A stretch of 64,000 nucleotides of DNA from Syncephalis fuscata (lineage: Eukaryota; Zoopagomycota; Zoopagomycetes; Zoopagales; Piptocephalidaceae), in contig JAHLTZ010000006.1 of NCBI GenBank assembly GCA_025786725.1, positions 62,001 to 126,000 of the forward strand, given 5' to 3'. Numbering within the stretch: position 1 is the stretch's first letter; every line of letters starts with the position of its first letter. The notes below the pieces were generated by a model that did not search any database, was not told the DNA's origin, and worked only from the letters and a program-made list of their open reading frames with translations. Position numbers and translations under genes: made by a program. Of this stretch, positions 35,871-48,769 are shown one piece after another.

Positions 35871-37385
35871 ATGTCATTATTGAAGCCATCATCGTTGCCA
35901 TCATCACCATCGTCGCCACCATCTAACACAACTGTCGTATCGACATCTCATTTAAAGGTTTGTCCGAATACTCGACAACTTTTATTGACCCATAACGATC
36001 AACCATTACAAGATGTTTATGGATCTATTGGATTGGCCCGGTTCTTGGCCCATCCTGAAGTGCAAGATCAAATTCTACAAGATCCGGAAACTTACTTACC
36101 TTCACTTATCCTAGCGGTGGACAGTGTTGAGAAACGAGGTCGACGCGGCTATGCACGGCGGGCTTTTCGCTTTTTAATGCACCATCGACGCTTTACTATG
36201 GATGATATACAGCCATCAGAGGGACGGTCATTTGAATTGTCTACGGCCACCAATAGTCATCGTGGCAGTAGAAAGCGTCCTTCAGTATTGCCTTCTGTGC
36301 CACGAGCAAGAAAGAAACAAAAGAATGTACTAGTAAAGACGGAGCAAAGGACAGATACTACTCATTCAATCCACAGTGTAGTAGAAAAGACACCACAAAA
36401 ACTATCTAATCTAGATCACACTACTTTTGTATCAACATCACACACAAATACGGATAATTCTAATTGGTCATCTACTGAAGAAGATGAAGGAGAAACAAGC
36501 GATGATAATGATGTTAAAGATAATTTAATTGATTTATCAGCAAAAAGATTAAAATTTACTACTACCAGTCTAGCAAAACAATTAGTATTGTAGATACAGA
36601 TCGTGATATATTACCACGTACAGTTCTACGCCCACCTGTATGTTGTTGTTGTCGTCGCCATGGCCTACCCGTCGTATTGATGTCGTTATTCCTACTAGAA
36701 CATCAATTCAATTAAACAATTCAAATGATAGATCATTATTAGATGGCAATGAATATTTATCCAATAGAGATGAATTAATATCGTTAAAACCAATAGATAA
36801 ATCAACAACGCCGTTATCTACTACTTTACAACAACAACAACAAAACCAATATCAACATCCTTACCTGCTGTATCACCACCACCACCAATCATCAATTCAT
36901 CTATTGTTCCAGAGCTTGAACCGGTATTACCTACTAATAGTCTATCTAATACAACTAGCAGAAAAGAGAATAAGGACAATGAAGCAGAGACGGCTGAACA
37001 GATACGCGCTATTGAAGCTTTAATGTTTGATTTGGATACTGATGATGCCAGTCTTGTTTTAACAACAAATACAAATACAAATACAATAATTGATAGTGGC
37101 ATACCATCAGTGCCTGTAACCAGTCCATTAACTGAACAGTCTTTATTGGAAACAACAACTCGATTACTTGTATCACACCAACATGATTTGTCATTACAAG
37201 GTTTATCAATAGATACATTTCCATTAACAAATCAATGTTCTACTGAATCAATAGTCACCACTACAACTACACCAACAACACTGCTTAATCTTTCTTTATT
37301 TGATAACAATATTTTAAATGACGAACTTGTTTATTCATCTATTCCTTATCCTCATTCTCATTCTCATCCAGATTCTACTGCTTAG
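35871..37385 (+). CDS. Unrecognised nuclear-type low-complexity protein (frames discontinuous)
   Basis: Three coding-looking frames follow each other: 35871-36593 (240 codons), about 36600-36840 and about 36840-37385. The first has a Ser/Pro-rich start, a compact conserved-looking region (residues ~40-120: VYGSIGLARFLAHPEVQDQI.., then GRRGYARRAFRFLMHHRRFTMDDI), a basic nuclear-signal-like stretch (SRKRPSVLPSVPRARKKQK) and an acidic Ser/Thr tail. The later parts are Thr/Ser/Gln-rich with a conserved-looking EAETAEQIRAIEALMFDLD segment. The pieces clearly belong together, but I could not find intron borders that join them in phase; short introns or base errors in repeats are likely. Function unknown; a transcription or chromatin role is only a guess from composition. 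It is convergent with MTR4, 68 bp apart. Confidence 0.5.
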
Positions 37386-37453
37386 TCTCTATTGTTTAAC
37401 CAACCAACCAACTATTATTCTTATCATTATAGCATCATTTTTATTCAATTGAA

Positions 37454-40400
37454 TTAAAGATATAAACTGGCCGCAAATACAATATCTCGTTTGATTTTAG
37501 TAATACCTATTAATGTTATTATTAATGCTGTTATTATTCCAAGTTGTTCATTTAATGGTTTACCTTGGGCAAATTTAACTTCTAGTTCTGTATTACCAAT
37601 GGCTTTGGCAGCTGCACTCATTTGTCGTAGTAATTCTTCCAATCGTCTAAATGCTCGAATTAATGATCCCTCAAATACATCGGTCAACTTAATGACTTGA
37701 GAGAATTTGGCACCCTGTGTTTACATGCTGTATTAGTAATTGTGTGGTGGTTATTAGTATATCGATGATACTACTTACATTACACCAGGCATAGACTACA
37801 TCCATCAATTCAGGTCGGAATGAGGCAATGTATTCTTCTTCGTCAATCTCCAATTTAGACTCTTTAGAAATCTTGGCAATGCGGCGTGCTGTCTCTTGTA
37901 GTACACGTAATGGACCGGCCAGTTCTTCCGATAGTTTTGTTGTTTGATCGCTCTATTGATTGTTTAATATTGATGTGGCCTCTATCTTGTGGTTGTAGCT
38001 TACCTTTTCTTGAAATACAAAACAGCTAAGTAGCGATACTGATTGCTCGACTGTCAAATCATTAAAGACACCATTAAAGATCAATTCAGTCAGCATGAGT
38101 TCGTCACCGGTACTGATTTCGCAGGCTACACGGCCTTTAATCTCGATAACATCAGCCGCATTTGTATAATCAAGTCTAAATTAATGTTTAGCTAGGTTAT
38201 AGAGGGGTAGTCTCTCTTACCGTCGAAGTACTCGTTTACGGCATTTTAGTTCTTCTAATTGAGCAACTGAGACGGCAGTCCTGATCTTTCGCTTGATTTC
38301 CTTTATTTTACTCATTAATAGCTGTTTATGAGCATATTGATCGTAGAGTTTTGGTAACCGATCCGATCCGTGCAATGGATTGGCAAATAGCTTGCCTTCA
38401 AGTAGTTTTGTTTTCTACCATTTAATCAATATTAATGTTATTTAAAATGTAATCAATTTACCTGAACTAGCTTCTTAAATGTCTCATCGCGAATATTCAT
38501 ATGCTCAACTGGATCCAATAGAGGTACACCATCCGGGAAGCGTTTCTGTACTTCCAAGATTGATTTGCGCACCATATTATAGTCTTCCTTATTACGTAAA
38601 TCCTTTTTAATATGAATACGCAAACTACTTAGACCATCGATAGCACCCAAGGCTACTGGAACCACCTAGTGACCATTTAGTTAGTTTAATCGATTCAATA
38701 GACTACTTATCAATGATTAATTGATGGGTAGATTAGTAAATACCTGTAATTCAGATTTGCCATTAGACAAGGGTGGGTGGACAGCGTTTTTCCACCACGA
38801 CCTATGCCATCAGTTACTTGACCTTGATTTGGTGCACAAAGAAGTGCTGTATCAACGATATATGCCTGATAGGCTGGTGGTTCTGGTTTGCCCTATAAAT
38901 ACTAGAATTAGATACCTGTTTATTCATTATATATATAGTAGCTATTCTATTTACTTTTTGAACAGGTGTTTTTTGATAGTTAACAATAACACCCCATCCA
39001 AAGTCATTATCACCATCTCGGACACGGATTAGACGACCAGCCTGTAAGAAACGCAGTACATGCTGTGGATGATGCATAATTGTACGAATATCGGTATTAA
39101 ATGCCTCAATTTGTTGACGGATATCATAATATTCAGTTACTAATGCTTCGTCTTCAATAACAATATCATTGCGCGCTACTTCAAGTGCACGTTGTTCTAA
39201 AATAAAAATAAAAATACCGTGCTCATTAGAATTGTTTATCTACTAATACTATTTACAATTAAATGCTCACCTTCTTCTAACGATGGCACACTAGCATTGC
39301 TTTGGAATTGGAAAAAGCAGCGTTCTAACATAAACTCTGGACTAATTTCCTCGACTCTCATTAAATTCAAAATCATATTATACGACAGTCTAAATGCGGA
39401 ATTAAGTCGATCGGCTTCTCCCTAATCATATGTCATATATCAGAGGTTGTCCCATTAACTGGTCACTGTTTAATATTACTTACTTTAACCATGCCTTTAG
39501 CTACTGGTGGTTCCATCTTTTCGTCCAACATCAAAATAACAATACCTCGATCATCTAGACCACGTCGACCGGCACGACCACTCATTTGGATATATTCACC
39601 ACCTGAAACCTATTTATTGTTCATTTGTTAATAGTCATTATATTGCACCTATACTTGAACCTACCCAACGGAAGTCTTTACCATCGAATTTACGAACACT
39701 CGTAAATACTACTGTTTTAGCCGGCATATTCAAGCCAATAGAAAATGTTTCTGTGGCAAATAGTACTTTTAATAAACCTTCTTGGAACAAGATTTCAATC
39801 ACTTCTTTAAGAATTGGTAATAGACCTGAATGATGGATACCGATACCGCGTTTCAATAATGGCAAAATATGTTCGATTTGCGGTAGTTTGCGGTCATCCT
39901 CTGATAGCGAGTTGATAGCGTTATTAAATATCTGTCCTACTAGATCCCGTTCATCGTCTAATTCAATCAAATAAGTATATATTGTATAATACAGCTGGTG
40001 TAATGCCAATAATGGCACTGTCATTATTTATCTACTAACCGCTATTGAAATCCAATTTAGACATCTGTAATGCCAATGCTTCACACTCCTTTTTACTAAA
40101 GGCAAATACAATGACTGGATGATAGTTTTTGGTCATAATCATCTTGACAATCTTGTAAATATCGCTTGGCCCATCCTTCTTTTTGTTTCCTTTATTCTTT
40201 TGACCACGTCCACTACCACCGGCGTCCAATTCCGCTTCTTGTGCTTGTTGGCGTTCCGATAATACTGCCAAAGCCTTTTGAAAGTTCTCTTCGCGAAAAT
40301 TACTCTTTTCATCGACTACCAAGTGAATACCGTCACCACCAGCAGGGAATAAATAGTGTTGTAGTGGAGTGGGTCGGAAATCCGTGTAAACAACATGACA

Positions 40401-41700
40401 TGGCTATATAGATGTTTAATATCAATTATATACATAAATATACAAGTAAAATGTATTAGTGGTTTAATTACTTACTTGTTCATGGATCTTTGTAATCCAT
40501 TCGGCAAACTGAAGTGCATTTGGAATGGTGGCCGATAAAAAGACATAGTGAACTTTATGTGGCATAAGAATCATCGTCTCCTCCCAAACAACACCGCGTG
40601 CTAATTATTAGGGTCAAAATGTTAACATTAATAGTAATTTGATCATTTGACGTAGTAATTACCTGCATCTCTCATATAATGGACTTCATCAAATACTACC
40701 CATGCTACTTCTCGCATAACTTCTGAACCTCGATACAACATAGAACGAAGAATCTAGTGTTAAGGGCAGTATTAGTAATTTTATTCATTCCTGTGAAATA
40801 CAATACTATGGAAACCTACTTCAGTGGTCATGACCAGGCAACTGGCACTAGGATTAATAGTTACATCACCGGTCATTAGACCAACATCGCCAAACTCGCA
40901 ATAATTCACGATATTTTTGATTACTTAATGCCTATTCATATTTACATCAGTATTCAATTAAATAATGTATAAATTTGATCTACCTTAATTGGGCTAGTGT
41001 AGATGACTCGTTGTTTATCGCGTAGACTCGTCGCAATTGCATACTCGGCTACCACTGTTTTACCAGCACTAGTATGGGCACTGACCAGAACAGACTCATT
41101 ACGCTGAATACACCGGATTGCTAGGTCCTGGAAAGGATCAAGTGTAAATGGATAGGTACGCGCTGGCTGTGCCGGTGGAATATGTTCATTAATCGGTATA
41201 TAGTCGTAGCCAGGTGGAAAAGCTACTTGATGGCGTGCCTGTTACATATACTTAATATTTGCCATTAATAACATTAACTAATAATTACTTACTTGATGGC
41301 GTAGCTGGATCTTCTCCTGTCCATCGGTTTGCAAACCACCAGCTGCCACCTCACGTTCTGATTCTTGAGCGAATGCATCAGTAACAATGGCGGTTGGTGC
41401 ATTGCGTAATCGACGTTGAACGCGCTCCTTCTCGGCCTCATTTTCAAGCGTTGAATCAAGGCCAGTTGATGCTGGCCTTTTAGCCAGTGGCTGTTCGTTA
41501 TCGCCCAGAGCTCGTTTTCCAGAAGATAAAGCAGGTGTAGTGGCTGATTCAAGTGATAGCTTTTCCAACGTTGCCATCGGATCGTTTACTCGTTTATTCT
41601 TTTGCTCTGTCAGCGCGACATTCTCATCGAGTAAAGTCTGATGCGACTTTTGATTCGTGTCGAACACATCAAACAGCGCATTGGCATTGCCGTTGAACAT
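37454..41700 (-). CDS. MTR4: MTR4-type exosome RNA helicase (Ski2-like DExH)
   Basis: Nuclear 3'-5' RNA helicase that feeds RNA to the exosome as part of TRAMP-like complexes. About 17 exons chain by short GT..AG introns to roughly 1,050 residues. Visible: N-terminal disordered region (about 41700-41295), YPFTLDPFQ and the Walker [15 protein letters not shown] (about 41110-41050), SPIK motif, DEVHYMRD box (about 40690), LSATIPN (about 40540), the [18 protein letters not shown] and [19 protein letters not shown] motifs (about 39860-39720), MSGRAGRRG (about 39570), the arch/C-terminal helical region, and a C-terminus ending [16 protein letters not shown], which is diagnostic for MTR4. The last intron (about 37550-37490) is open in frame, so a longer readthrough frame exists but is not the expected product. 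The start at 41700 (MFNGNAN) is inferred from the first ATG of the coding frame after an upstream stretch that could be leader. Confidence 0.93.
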
Positions 41701-42144
41701 GTTGCCGTGTAATCTTGGATTAGTGTAAGGAATTCTAGACAAAATGCGTCGCTGTCTACAAAAAAACAAAAAATATTTTATTTTTTATACACTCGATCCA
41801 ATTCACTGTGCATTGACATAAACCATATTAATCATACTGATCGTCAGCAAATTTAATATGCACACTTTAGCTTTATTCCTCTGCCTTACTCAACTGTAAC
41901 TATTGGTACGTGAGACTATAATTGCAAATACTATATTGCTATTGGAAAGTATTAATGGAACCTTTCTTACAAAAGTGAGTTGATTAACTGACAATATATT
42001 CTATTCTCCGCCTTACAGTCTATAATATTTATTAATAAACAATATTTTATTGTTGTGTATTAGTATTTGCAAAAAGCAAATTTTATTTAACTAGTCAAAT
42101 AAATAATCTATACAGTAATAATATTGTAGTAAAATTAAGTAGTT
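41701..42144. other. Intergenic, MTR4 promoter side
   Basis: 444-bp AT-rich spacer between the MTR4 start and the left end of duplication copy B; nothing recognised. Confidence 0.5.
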
Positions 42145-45109
42145 AAAAGATATTACAATAATATTTATTGAAACAATAATTAACTGGCACTGATTATGCT
42201 GTTTAATAAAAGCTAGCATTATAATATGCATATTAATTGAAAATGCAATGTACATAAATATTAGAAATGTGTTTTGTTTATTGTAAAATGGGCATAAAGT
42301 AAATTTATAGTTGCTCTAATATAAAGGCAACGTATAAAGGTGTTACCAATAAGCTTGTCGATATTACTGTTCGTGGCATGATATAGCCGTCAGTGTTTAT
42401 GACACGGCAATAGTCAGCTAAGTGTCTAATGGTATATGGATATTACTGCGGTGTATATCAAAGGAACAAAAGGTACTGTTTTAGATCTAGTGTTATGGTC
42501 TAGGATTTATAGACAGATACAACTTGCAGACAAACCAGACAGTCAACGTAAAGCTTTCTACTATTGCTGTATGTGCTGTTGCTGTATTACTTATATCTGC
42601 CACTACAACAATAAATGCCAACCTAAGTCGTCTTCGTCGAGGATTACCGTTGAGTTAAAGAAAAGATTCATATACACTTAGCAAAAACAACAATGCTGTA
42701 GAATCAAGCTTGGGTCATCTACGTTAAAATTAACTAGATAGAGGAGCATGGCCAGTGTGTTTTTAAAAGCTGTAGGCTCCGAGATAGAGCTAGTGCCGCT
42801 GAATAAAGTATATTTCCATATAATTCGATGACTGATACTTACAATCACCATACTTTAGTTCATTCATATTTTTAATTCGGTTGGTGTAAATTATATACAT
42901 GATGCATATTATATATTAAAGTGATATTTGTCTTTTTGTTGTTACTGTGGTTTTAAGTAATGCATACCAAACCAAAATCAAAATAGTGATTTATTAACTC
43001 GTTTACTCTATTGTCTATCACATAATATCTATTGTCTTTCGGTAAACATATGTTGCTATCCAGTCTTCTGTCTATTATTTGAATGTTAAATTGACAAAAA
43101 ACTATTTCAATATATATGATAATATTGCGATGCAGCTCAAGCGACCAACAAGCATTACGGACTGATAGGTATCTTCTACTATCTTTACCTTATAATCAAA
43201 CAATTGGCAACATCAATGCCTGGTCCAGTGTTTTATTATCAGACATGTCGATGCACAACAGCCAATAATTAGCTCAAATAATTGATCCAAAACCAAGGCC
43301 TTATCGACAGGTGGTTTTACTGTGCTAAAATAACTCGTTCATTCCTGTAACCAGACTGCAATGTCAAATTAAATGAATTTGTGAGCTGACCAGTATATTC
43401 GCATAATTTAAATGTTGCAGCTAGTTTATGCACAATAGTAGTACTTGTAAATAACCACAAGCTAAGAAATGTTGTAGGGCAATTAACAATTCACTAAGTG
43501 ATCATCATGCGTGGCAATAACTTAATATAATAGGCCGTAAGTGATGCTGTATATTAACTGACTATACACTAATTGCATAGTTACTGTTTGTATCAACAGC
43601 TTAATATAATAGGCTGTAATTGGTATTGTATATCAAGCAGCTACACGCCAATTTTGTTATATATGTAATGCGCATAAACAAATTAATATCAATAGATAGT
43701 AAGTGATATCTTATAGCAATTGGATATATACCGACTATATTTATGCGTTGTGTTTATTAAATAACTTATAGAATTAGATCGTAAGTGGCATTATATATCA
43801 ATTGGCTATGTACTAACTGCATATTATGCAATGTGTGTATCAATACGCTGCTATTAGTAGAGAGTAAGTAATATGGCATATTGGCTGATTATGCATTAAT
43901 TCCATGTTATTTACTGTCTATATCAATATTTAATCAAACAGTTGTAAGTGCATTGTGTAATTGCTATTCATTAATTGCATATTCATTGCGTATCAATAAC
44001 TTAATATTAATAGGCAGTAAGTATTAGTGCATATTAATTAACTATGTATTGTTTATACACTACATGTTTTTATATCAATAATTCAATGCTAATAGGACGT
44101 AAGCGATATTGTATGCTAATTAACTGGTTACTAATTACACGTTTATTTTGTATGCTGATGCTAATACTAATAGGCGGTAGGTGATAATTTATATTAATTA
44201 TTTATGCGCTAATTGTATATTATATATTTATGCATCAATGATTTAATATTAATAGTAAGTAATATGGGATATTGATGTATTATGAATTAATTTTATGTAA
44301 TGTTCTATGTTCAACAACTTGACATTAATAGAGAGTAAGTGATGTTATACATTGTTGGTTTATACATTAATTCATATCACTTGTGTATATATTTATAAAC
44401 ATAGAATAACCGGTACATCCAATACATTGGCATTAGCAGTAGGATTGAACGACTAGTTCAATCTATTCTAGGCATATACTAGGTGCAAGGCAAGGTCGTT
44501 TGACAAGTGCCGTTCAGCTTATTTATATAGCAAGTTCTAGCCAATGATCCGGTTTATTTCTTTTAATCAGTGCACCATTACATCACTAGCAAACCTGAAT
44601 TCAGTTGTGTTTATTCAACTATTCAGATTTTTAGTAATAAATACATGGTTCCATTTTACTTTGTTTGATCAAGTCATCATGTCTATGCTCATGTTTTATT
44701 TACATCCAACAATTAGCAAATGATAATCAGCTATATTATTAACATGTTTGCAAAATACAAAGCTTAAATTTACATATTTCAACACTTTGTGCTAATCAAC
44801 TGTTTTCTCAATAGCTTTAATTTTATTATTTGCTTTTTATGTAACAAGATTCGATACTGTCAAATTAGCTGGCTAATTCATTTTAACCATTCTAGTCGCT
44901 TGACCAATGATCGCTAGCATCTTCAGTGTAGATACTGCGCTTGTTTATCGCACTGCGAGTATCAAGTGCTTTCAGATTATCAGCCTCTACTTGTTGTGTA
45001 GCTGCCTTTATTTGGGCCATTACAGTTGCATTACGAATGGCCGAAGAGCATGTGGTAGTGGCAGGACGTGGTTGAGCCTGAGCGTTGGAAGTAGCATAAG
45101 AAACGTAGA
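42145..45109. repeat. Segmental duplication, copy B (2.97 kb, parental)
   Basis: Direct-orientation counterpart of 23782-26755 with a small number of substitutions and indels. Its right end continues without a break into the intact last exons of VPS72, so this is the original location. Nine or more one-base differences cluster within about 43925-43975, a pattern more like poor consensus sequence than mutation. Confidence 0.93.
43500..44345. repeat. Degenerate ~80-bp tandem array (copy B)
   Basis: Same eleven-unit array as in copy A, with the TAATAGGCNGTAAGTGATAT-like cores in the same order and spacing. It lies immediately 3' of VPS72 (beyond its stop, separated by ~550 bp of AT-rich DNA). 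Confidence 0.8.
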
Positions 45110-47007
45110 TTTTCTGGTCATCCATCCAATGGTAACCGCCTTGTCTTAACTGATGGATGGTATCCAATGCTTCCTCGGTGGCGTAAGGCAAACCAGTATG
45201 CGGCTCATATCCTATAGCAGGAAGTCCAGTAATGATGCATTTGATACCTAATTATTGCAGTTAAAATATTAGTATAGCGCTAGTATAAATCAATTAAACA
45301 ACAATTTACCTTTTGTGCCCAAATGTAATAATGTCGCAGGTGCTTGTTCATCAGCGGCATTGGTATATGCACCCAAATTATTGTTCCAAGGAAAAGTACC
45401 AGCTGCTAATCGTCGCAACATTGAGAATGCTCTTAGATTAGCATAAGGTAGGCCAGTCTTTGGATCACGATATTTTGCTGGTAGCCCAGTGATGACACAG
45501 GTGGACTTCTCGGGATCTATGTATTGCATTTAATTAAAAGAGACATGTTTAGCATATTACTTACAAGGCAAATCATTGTGCCATGAGGCAAATGTTTTTT
45601 CAAAGCTTTGTTTATCCGAAAATGTGACACGAACTTGGGTTCTTAATAAATTCGACTTTTTGAACGACCCGATTTCATGATCCATGTTAGAATCTTCTTT
45701 AAGCTCAATAAACGATACAGCGTTGCTGGATGGTGTTGAATGTTTTTTTGAATTGTCGACTAATGTAATAGCGTCATTTATGTGTGTGTTATTATTGTTA
45801 TGCTGTGGTTGTGATGTTAAGTCATTTGTAGAGTCTGTAAGCTTTTTACAAACTTCTACATCTATTTCCACCTCTTGATCCATTACATTTACAATATATG
45901 ATGGATCATTTTTTGTTACAGCACTATTAGTTATATGATTTGTTGAAACAGCTGACACGGGATCCGACGTAGCTTCATCCTTCGCCAAATAGGAGTGTAT
46001 TTTTAGTGTTGGTCCTGCTAACGTATAAATCAATATAAGTTAAGGTAATAAATAGTAATAATTAATATTTTATAATCAATATAAAAGGATATTTATAACG
46101 CTTTGTGGCCCAAATATTTTTTCGCTTCTGTTGCTCTTGTTCTTCCAGCTTGAGATGTTTTTCTAATTGGGCAATATTTTCTCTTTCCGTTTGCTTTGCT
46201 TCCAATAAACGTTCTGCCTGAGAAATAATAACAGGCTCTGCTTTTTCTTTTTTTGGAAAAATAGACTATCATTTATATTAGAACTACATACTAATGTGCT
46301 CCCTTATCAATCAATACCTACTCTTCTTAACTCTTCTTGACGTAGCCGCTCCTCAACCTGATGTTTATTTATAATTGCTTGTGTTCTTAGTGAATGTCGA
46401 GGTGGTGGTACTGTATTAGTTTGTTAGATTACCAAATATACACAATATCTTAATGCTTACAAGGCTGAGTACTTGTTGTTTTTGAGGTCAAAGTTGTTTT
46501 TGTCGATGTAGTTGTTGTGCGTTTGTTAATTGTTACTGCTTTTTGTGGTATATTCCATGCCGGTACATGCTATAGTCCAAGTGAGATGATTGATTATAAA
46601 CTATATAATTACTTACTACTTTTTTCTTACGTCGACGCTCCTCTTCTCGTTCCTCTTCAAACAATTGGGCATCAGTGTCCAATGCATTGGTTCCCTCCGT
46701 CGTTTCTTCATTTTCCTCCTGCTCAAAATCCGAATCAAATACATCGCCATCCTCGACTATGTAACAAATCATTAGATATATCGTAATAAATACCCGCCAA
46801 GCTTACCCGGTTCAGCAAAATCCTCGTCGTCGGCTTCTGCGCCGTCATCATCCACCGTACCAGCAGCCTCGCGTTGCATCATACGTTCATGTTCTTTGTC
46901 CAACAACTCACGCATTCTAAAAAGACTAAGCTATTATTTGTGCAAGTACTTATGGCTTACCGATTGCCGGCATTTGCACGGCGAGATCGTTGACTAACAA
47001 ATGACAT
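44892..47007 (-). CDS. VPS72: VPS72/YL1 (SWR1-complex subunit), two YL1_C-like motifs
   Basis: Histone H2A.Z-binding subunit of the SWR1/SRCAP chromatin remodeller, nuclear. First exon (ATG at 47007) encodes SFVSQRSRRANAGNR, the YL1 N-terminal hallmark, joined to MRELLDKEHE and a long acidic stretch (DDDGAEADDEDFAEP.., about 46880-46800, then VFDSDFEQEENEE, about 46740-46700) that in YL1 binds H2A.Z-H2B. A Lys/Glu-rich coiled region and an Asn/Ser-rich linker (46033-45557) follow. The C-terminus holds the YL1_C motif CVITGLPAKYRDPKTGLPYA (about 45510-45450) and, in the next exon, a second similar motif CIITGLPAIGYEPHTGLPYA (about 45240-45180) ending YVSYAT, then a polar tail to the stop at 44892. 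At least six exons are inferred. The last ~72 codons are duplicated at 26538-26755. Confidence 0.9.
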
Positions 47008-48769
47008 AGCGAAAACAGACAAAAGTCTACGTTGGCATATCGTAATTGCTTTGCAAGGTTTGTTGATCGTGCTGATCTCAACGTTATTGCTATAGTAGTT
47101 TTGCAAATGACGCGAGTATCAACAAAAGGTGAAAATTAAAAAAACCAATTTGGCTGTATTACAAAGCCAGAGTCACAATATTAATAAATTAATATTATTT
47201 AAATAAATACTATTTTTTAAAGTAATCATTGCTTGAACAGTATTTATTTATCTGGAAAGTGTAAAACAAATGCTAAACACTAAAAAAGTGATTTATTATA
47301 TACTTGCTGTTTTAGAATACTAAAAATGTAATAGATAATAGATTCAACGGCTGGAACAGCTTCAATCACTCAAACCGAAGTATAGTAACATAAATACAAG
47401 CAATAATAATAATCATCATCATCATCTATATTCAAATCTATATTCTATTGTATTTGCAAAAATGATAGCAGAGCAAAATAAATAGTGCATAATAAAAAGT
47501 GAGCGTTTATTTCGTAATAATCCCAGTCATGTACAGCAACACTCTAGTAATAGTTGTGTGTGCATTGCCGAGCAAATGACAATAAAGATGCTCATAGCTA
47601 TTTGCATAATGTCGTAGTTGTTTGCAAAATACATAACTCAATAAACTTTAGTAGTACTTGCTTACAGATCTTGAGAGATGACGTGTATTAAAACGTAGAT
47701 CAGTTGGGTATATGGTTAGATAATGTTCTGCAATGATCAGCAACAAAATTTGACGCCGGATACTGTGTCGATTTAGAATGAATAGTATAATAAAGAGAAT
47801 ACCAGTTGCTGCGCTGTTCAGTTACCACTGGACATATACCAAATACAAAAGTAGCTATGATGCAATCACACCTTTAGTATGATTGCTGAATAAGTCTTTA
47901 GCGCCAAGGCTGCAGTGTGATCTGTAGTGGTATTAATACCAAAAAACAAAGTATACAACGAGATTTGATAGTATATATGCAGCAAAACATAACAACAAGT
48001 CAGAAATGCAGCTACTATGCCGAGAAAAGTGACAATACTAATGATCGGAGTGATTAAGATGATTTACAAAAAAGGTCAGATTACAAAAGAGCAATGCAAA
48101 GACATAGTGTAAATAGTATTTGTACTTGACTAGTAGTTAGTCAACTACTGATACTATTTATGTAGTATATATGGTATGTACAAGTATATGCAATGTATAT
48201 ATGCTATCAAGTGTAAAGAAAGAGAAAGGAAATGTGATGACGTAGATTGTGAGCTGTGGACCCTGTCAGTCAATATTTATAGACAAAAGAGTTTAATTGA
48301 TTAATAAATGCAATGTGAAATAATAAAAGTCAATCTACCCAACATGTCGGTACACCATAGAACAGATAAATAGTAAATAAATAAATGCATTAGGAATAAA
48401 GGTCATTTTACCACCAAAACTGCTCATTATCATAAAACATATATTCAGTATAATGGCAAGTATAATAAAAATAAAATTTATTTAACACAAAATTATCTTA
48501 CGTGTAAAGTATAAAATAAATATGTATACAATAGATTCATCTGCAACAGCACAATATCATTATGATGTACATTAAACATATATAAAAATATAAGTTTGCC
48601 GCGTACTGGATAAGTACTGAATTTACATGACATTATCTAAATCCTATACGTACATTATCTATAAAGCTATATTCACTTATATGGCACATTTAAATGTAGC
48701 TAGTCATTGTTTGAACAGTATTTATTTATCTAAAAGCGTAAAACAAATGTTAAACACTGGAGAAGTGAT
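47008..48769. other. Intergenic with relic of tyrosinase 3' end
   Basis: AT-rich spacer. About 47226-47372 resembles the last codons and 3' flank of the neighbouring tyrosinase gene (separate entry). The remainder shows nothing gene-like. Confidence 0.5.
47226..47372 (-). pseudogene. Relic duplicate of the tyrosinase gene 3' end
   Basis: Aligns without gaps over most of its length to 48708-48850: both read CATTG.TTGAACAGTATTTA, then GTGATTTATT, and both contain the stretch CGGCTGGAACAGCTTCA that in the live gene encodes part of the last ~20 residues. In the relic the intervening codons have decayed and the frame carries stops. It indicates an earlier tandem copy of the gene or a local duplication of its end. 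Confidence 0.7.

Noticed and set aside
37490-37550. Extra residues between VKFAQG and ITKIKRD in MTR4
   Set aside because: A clean GT..AG intron of ~58 bp that happens to stay open in frame; removing it restores the normal MTR4 C-terminus.
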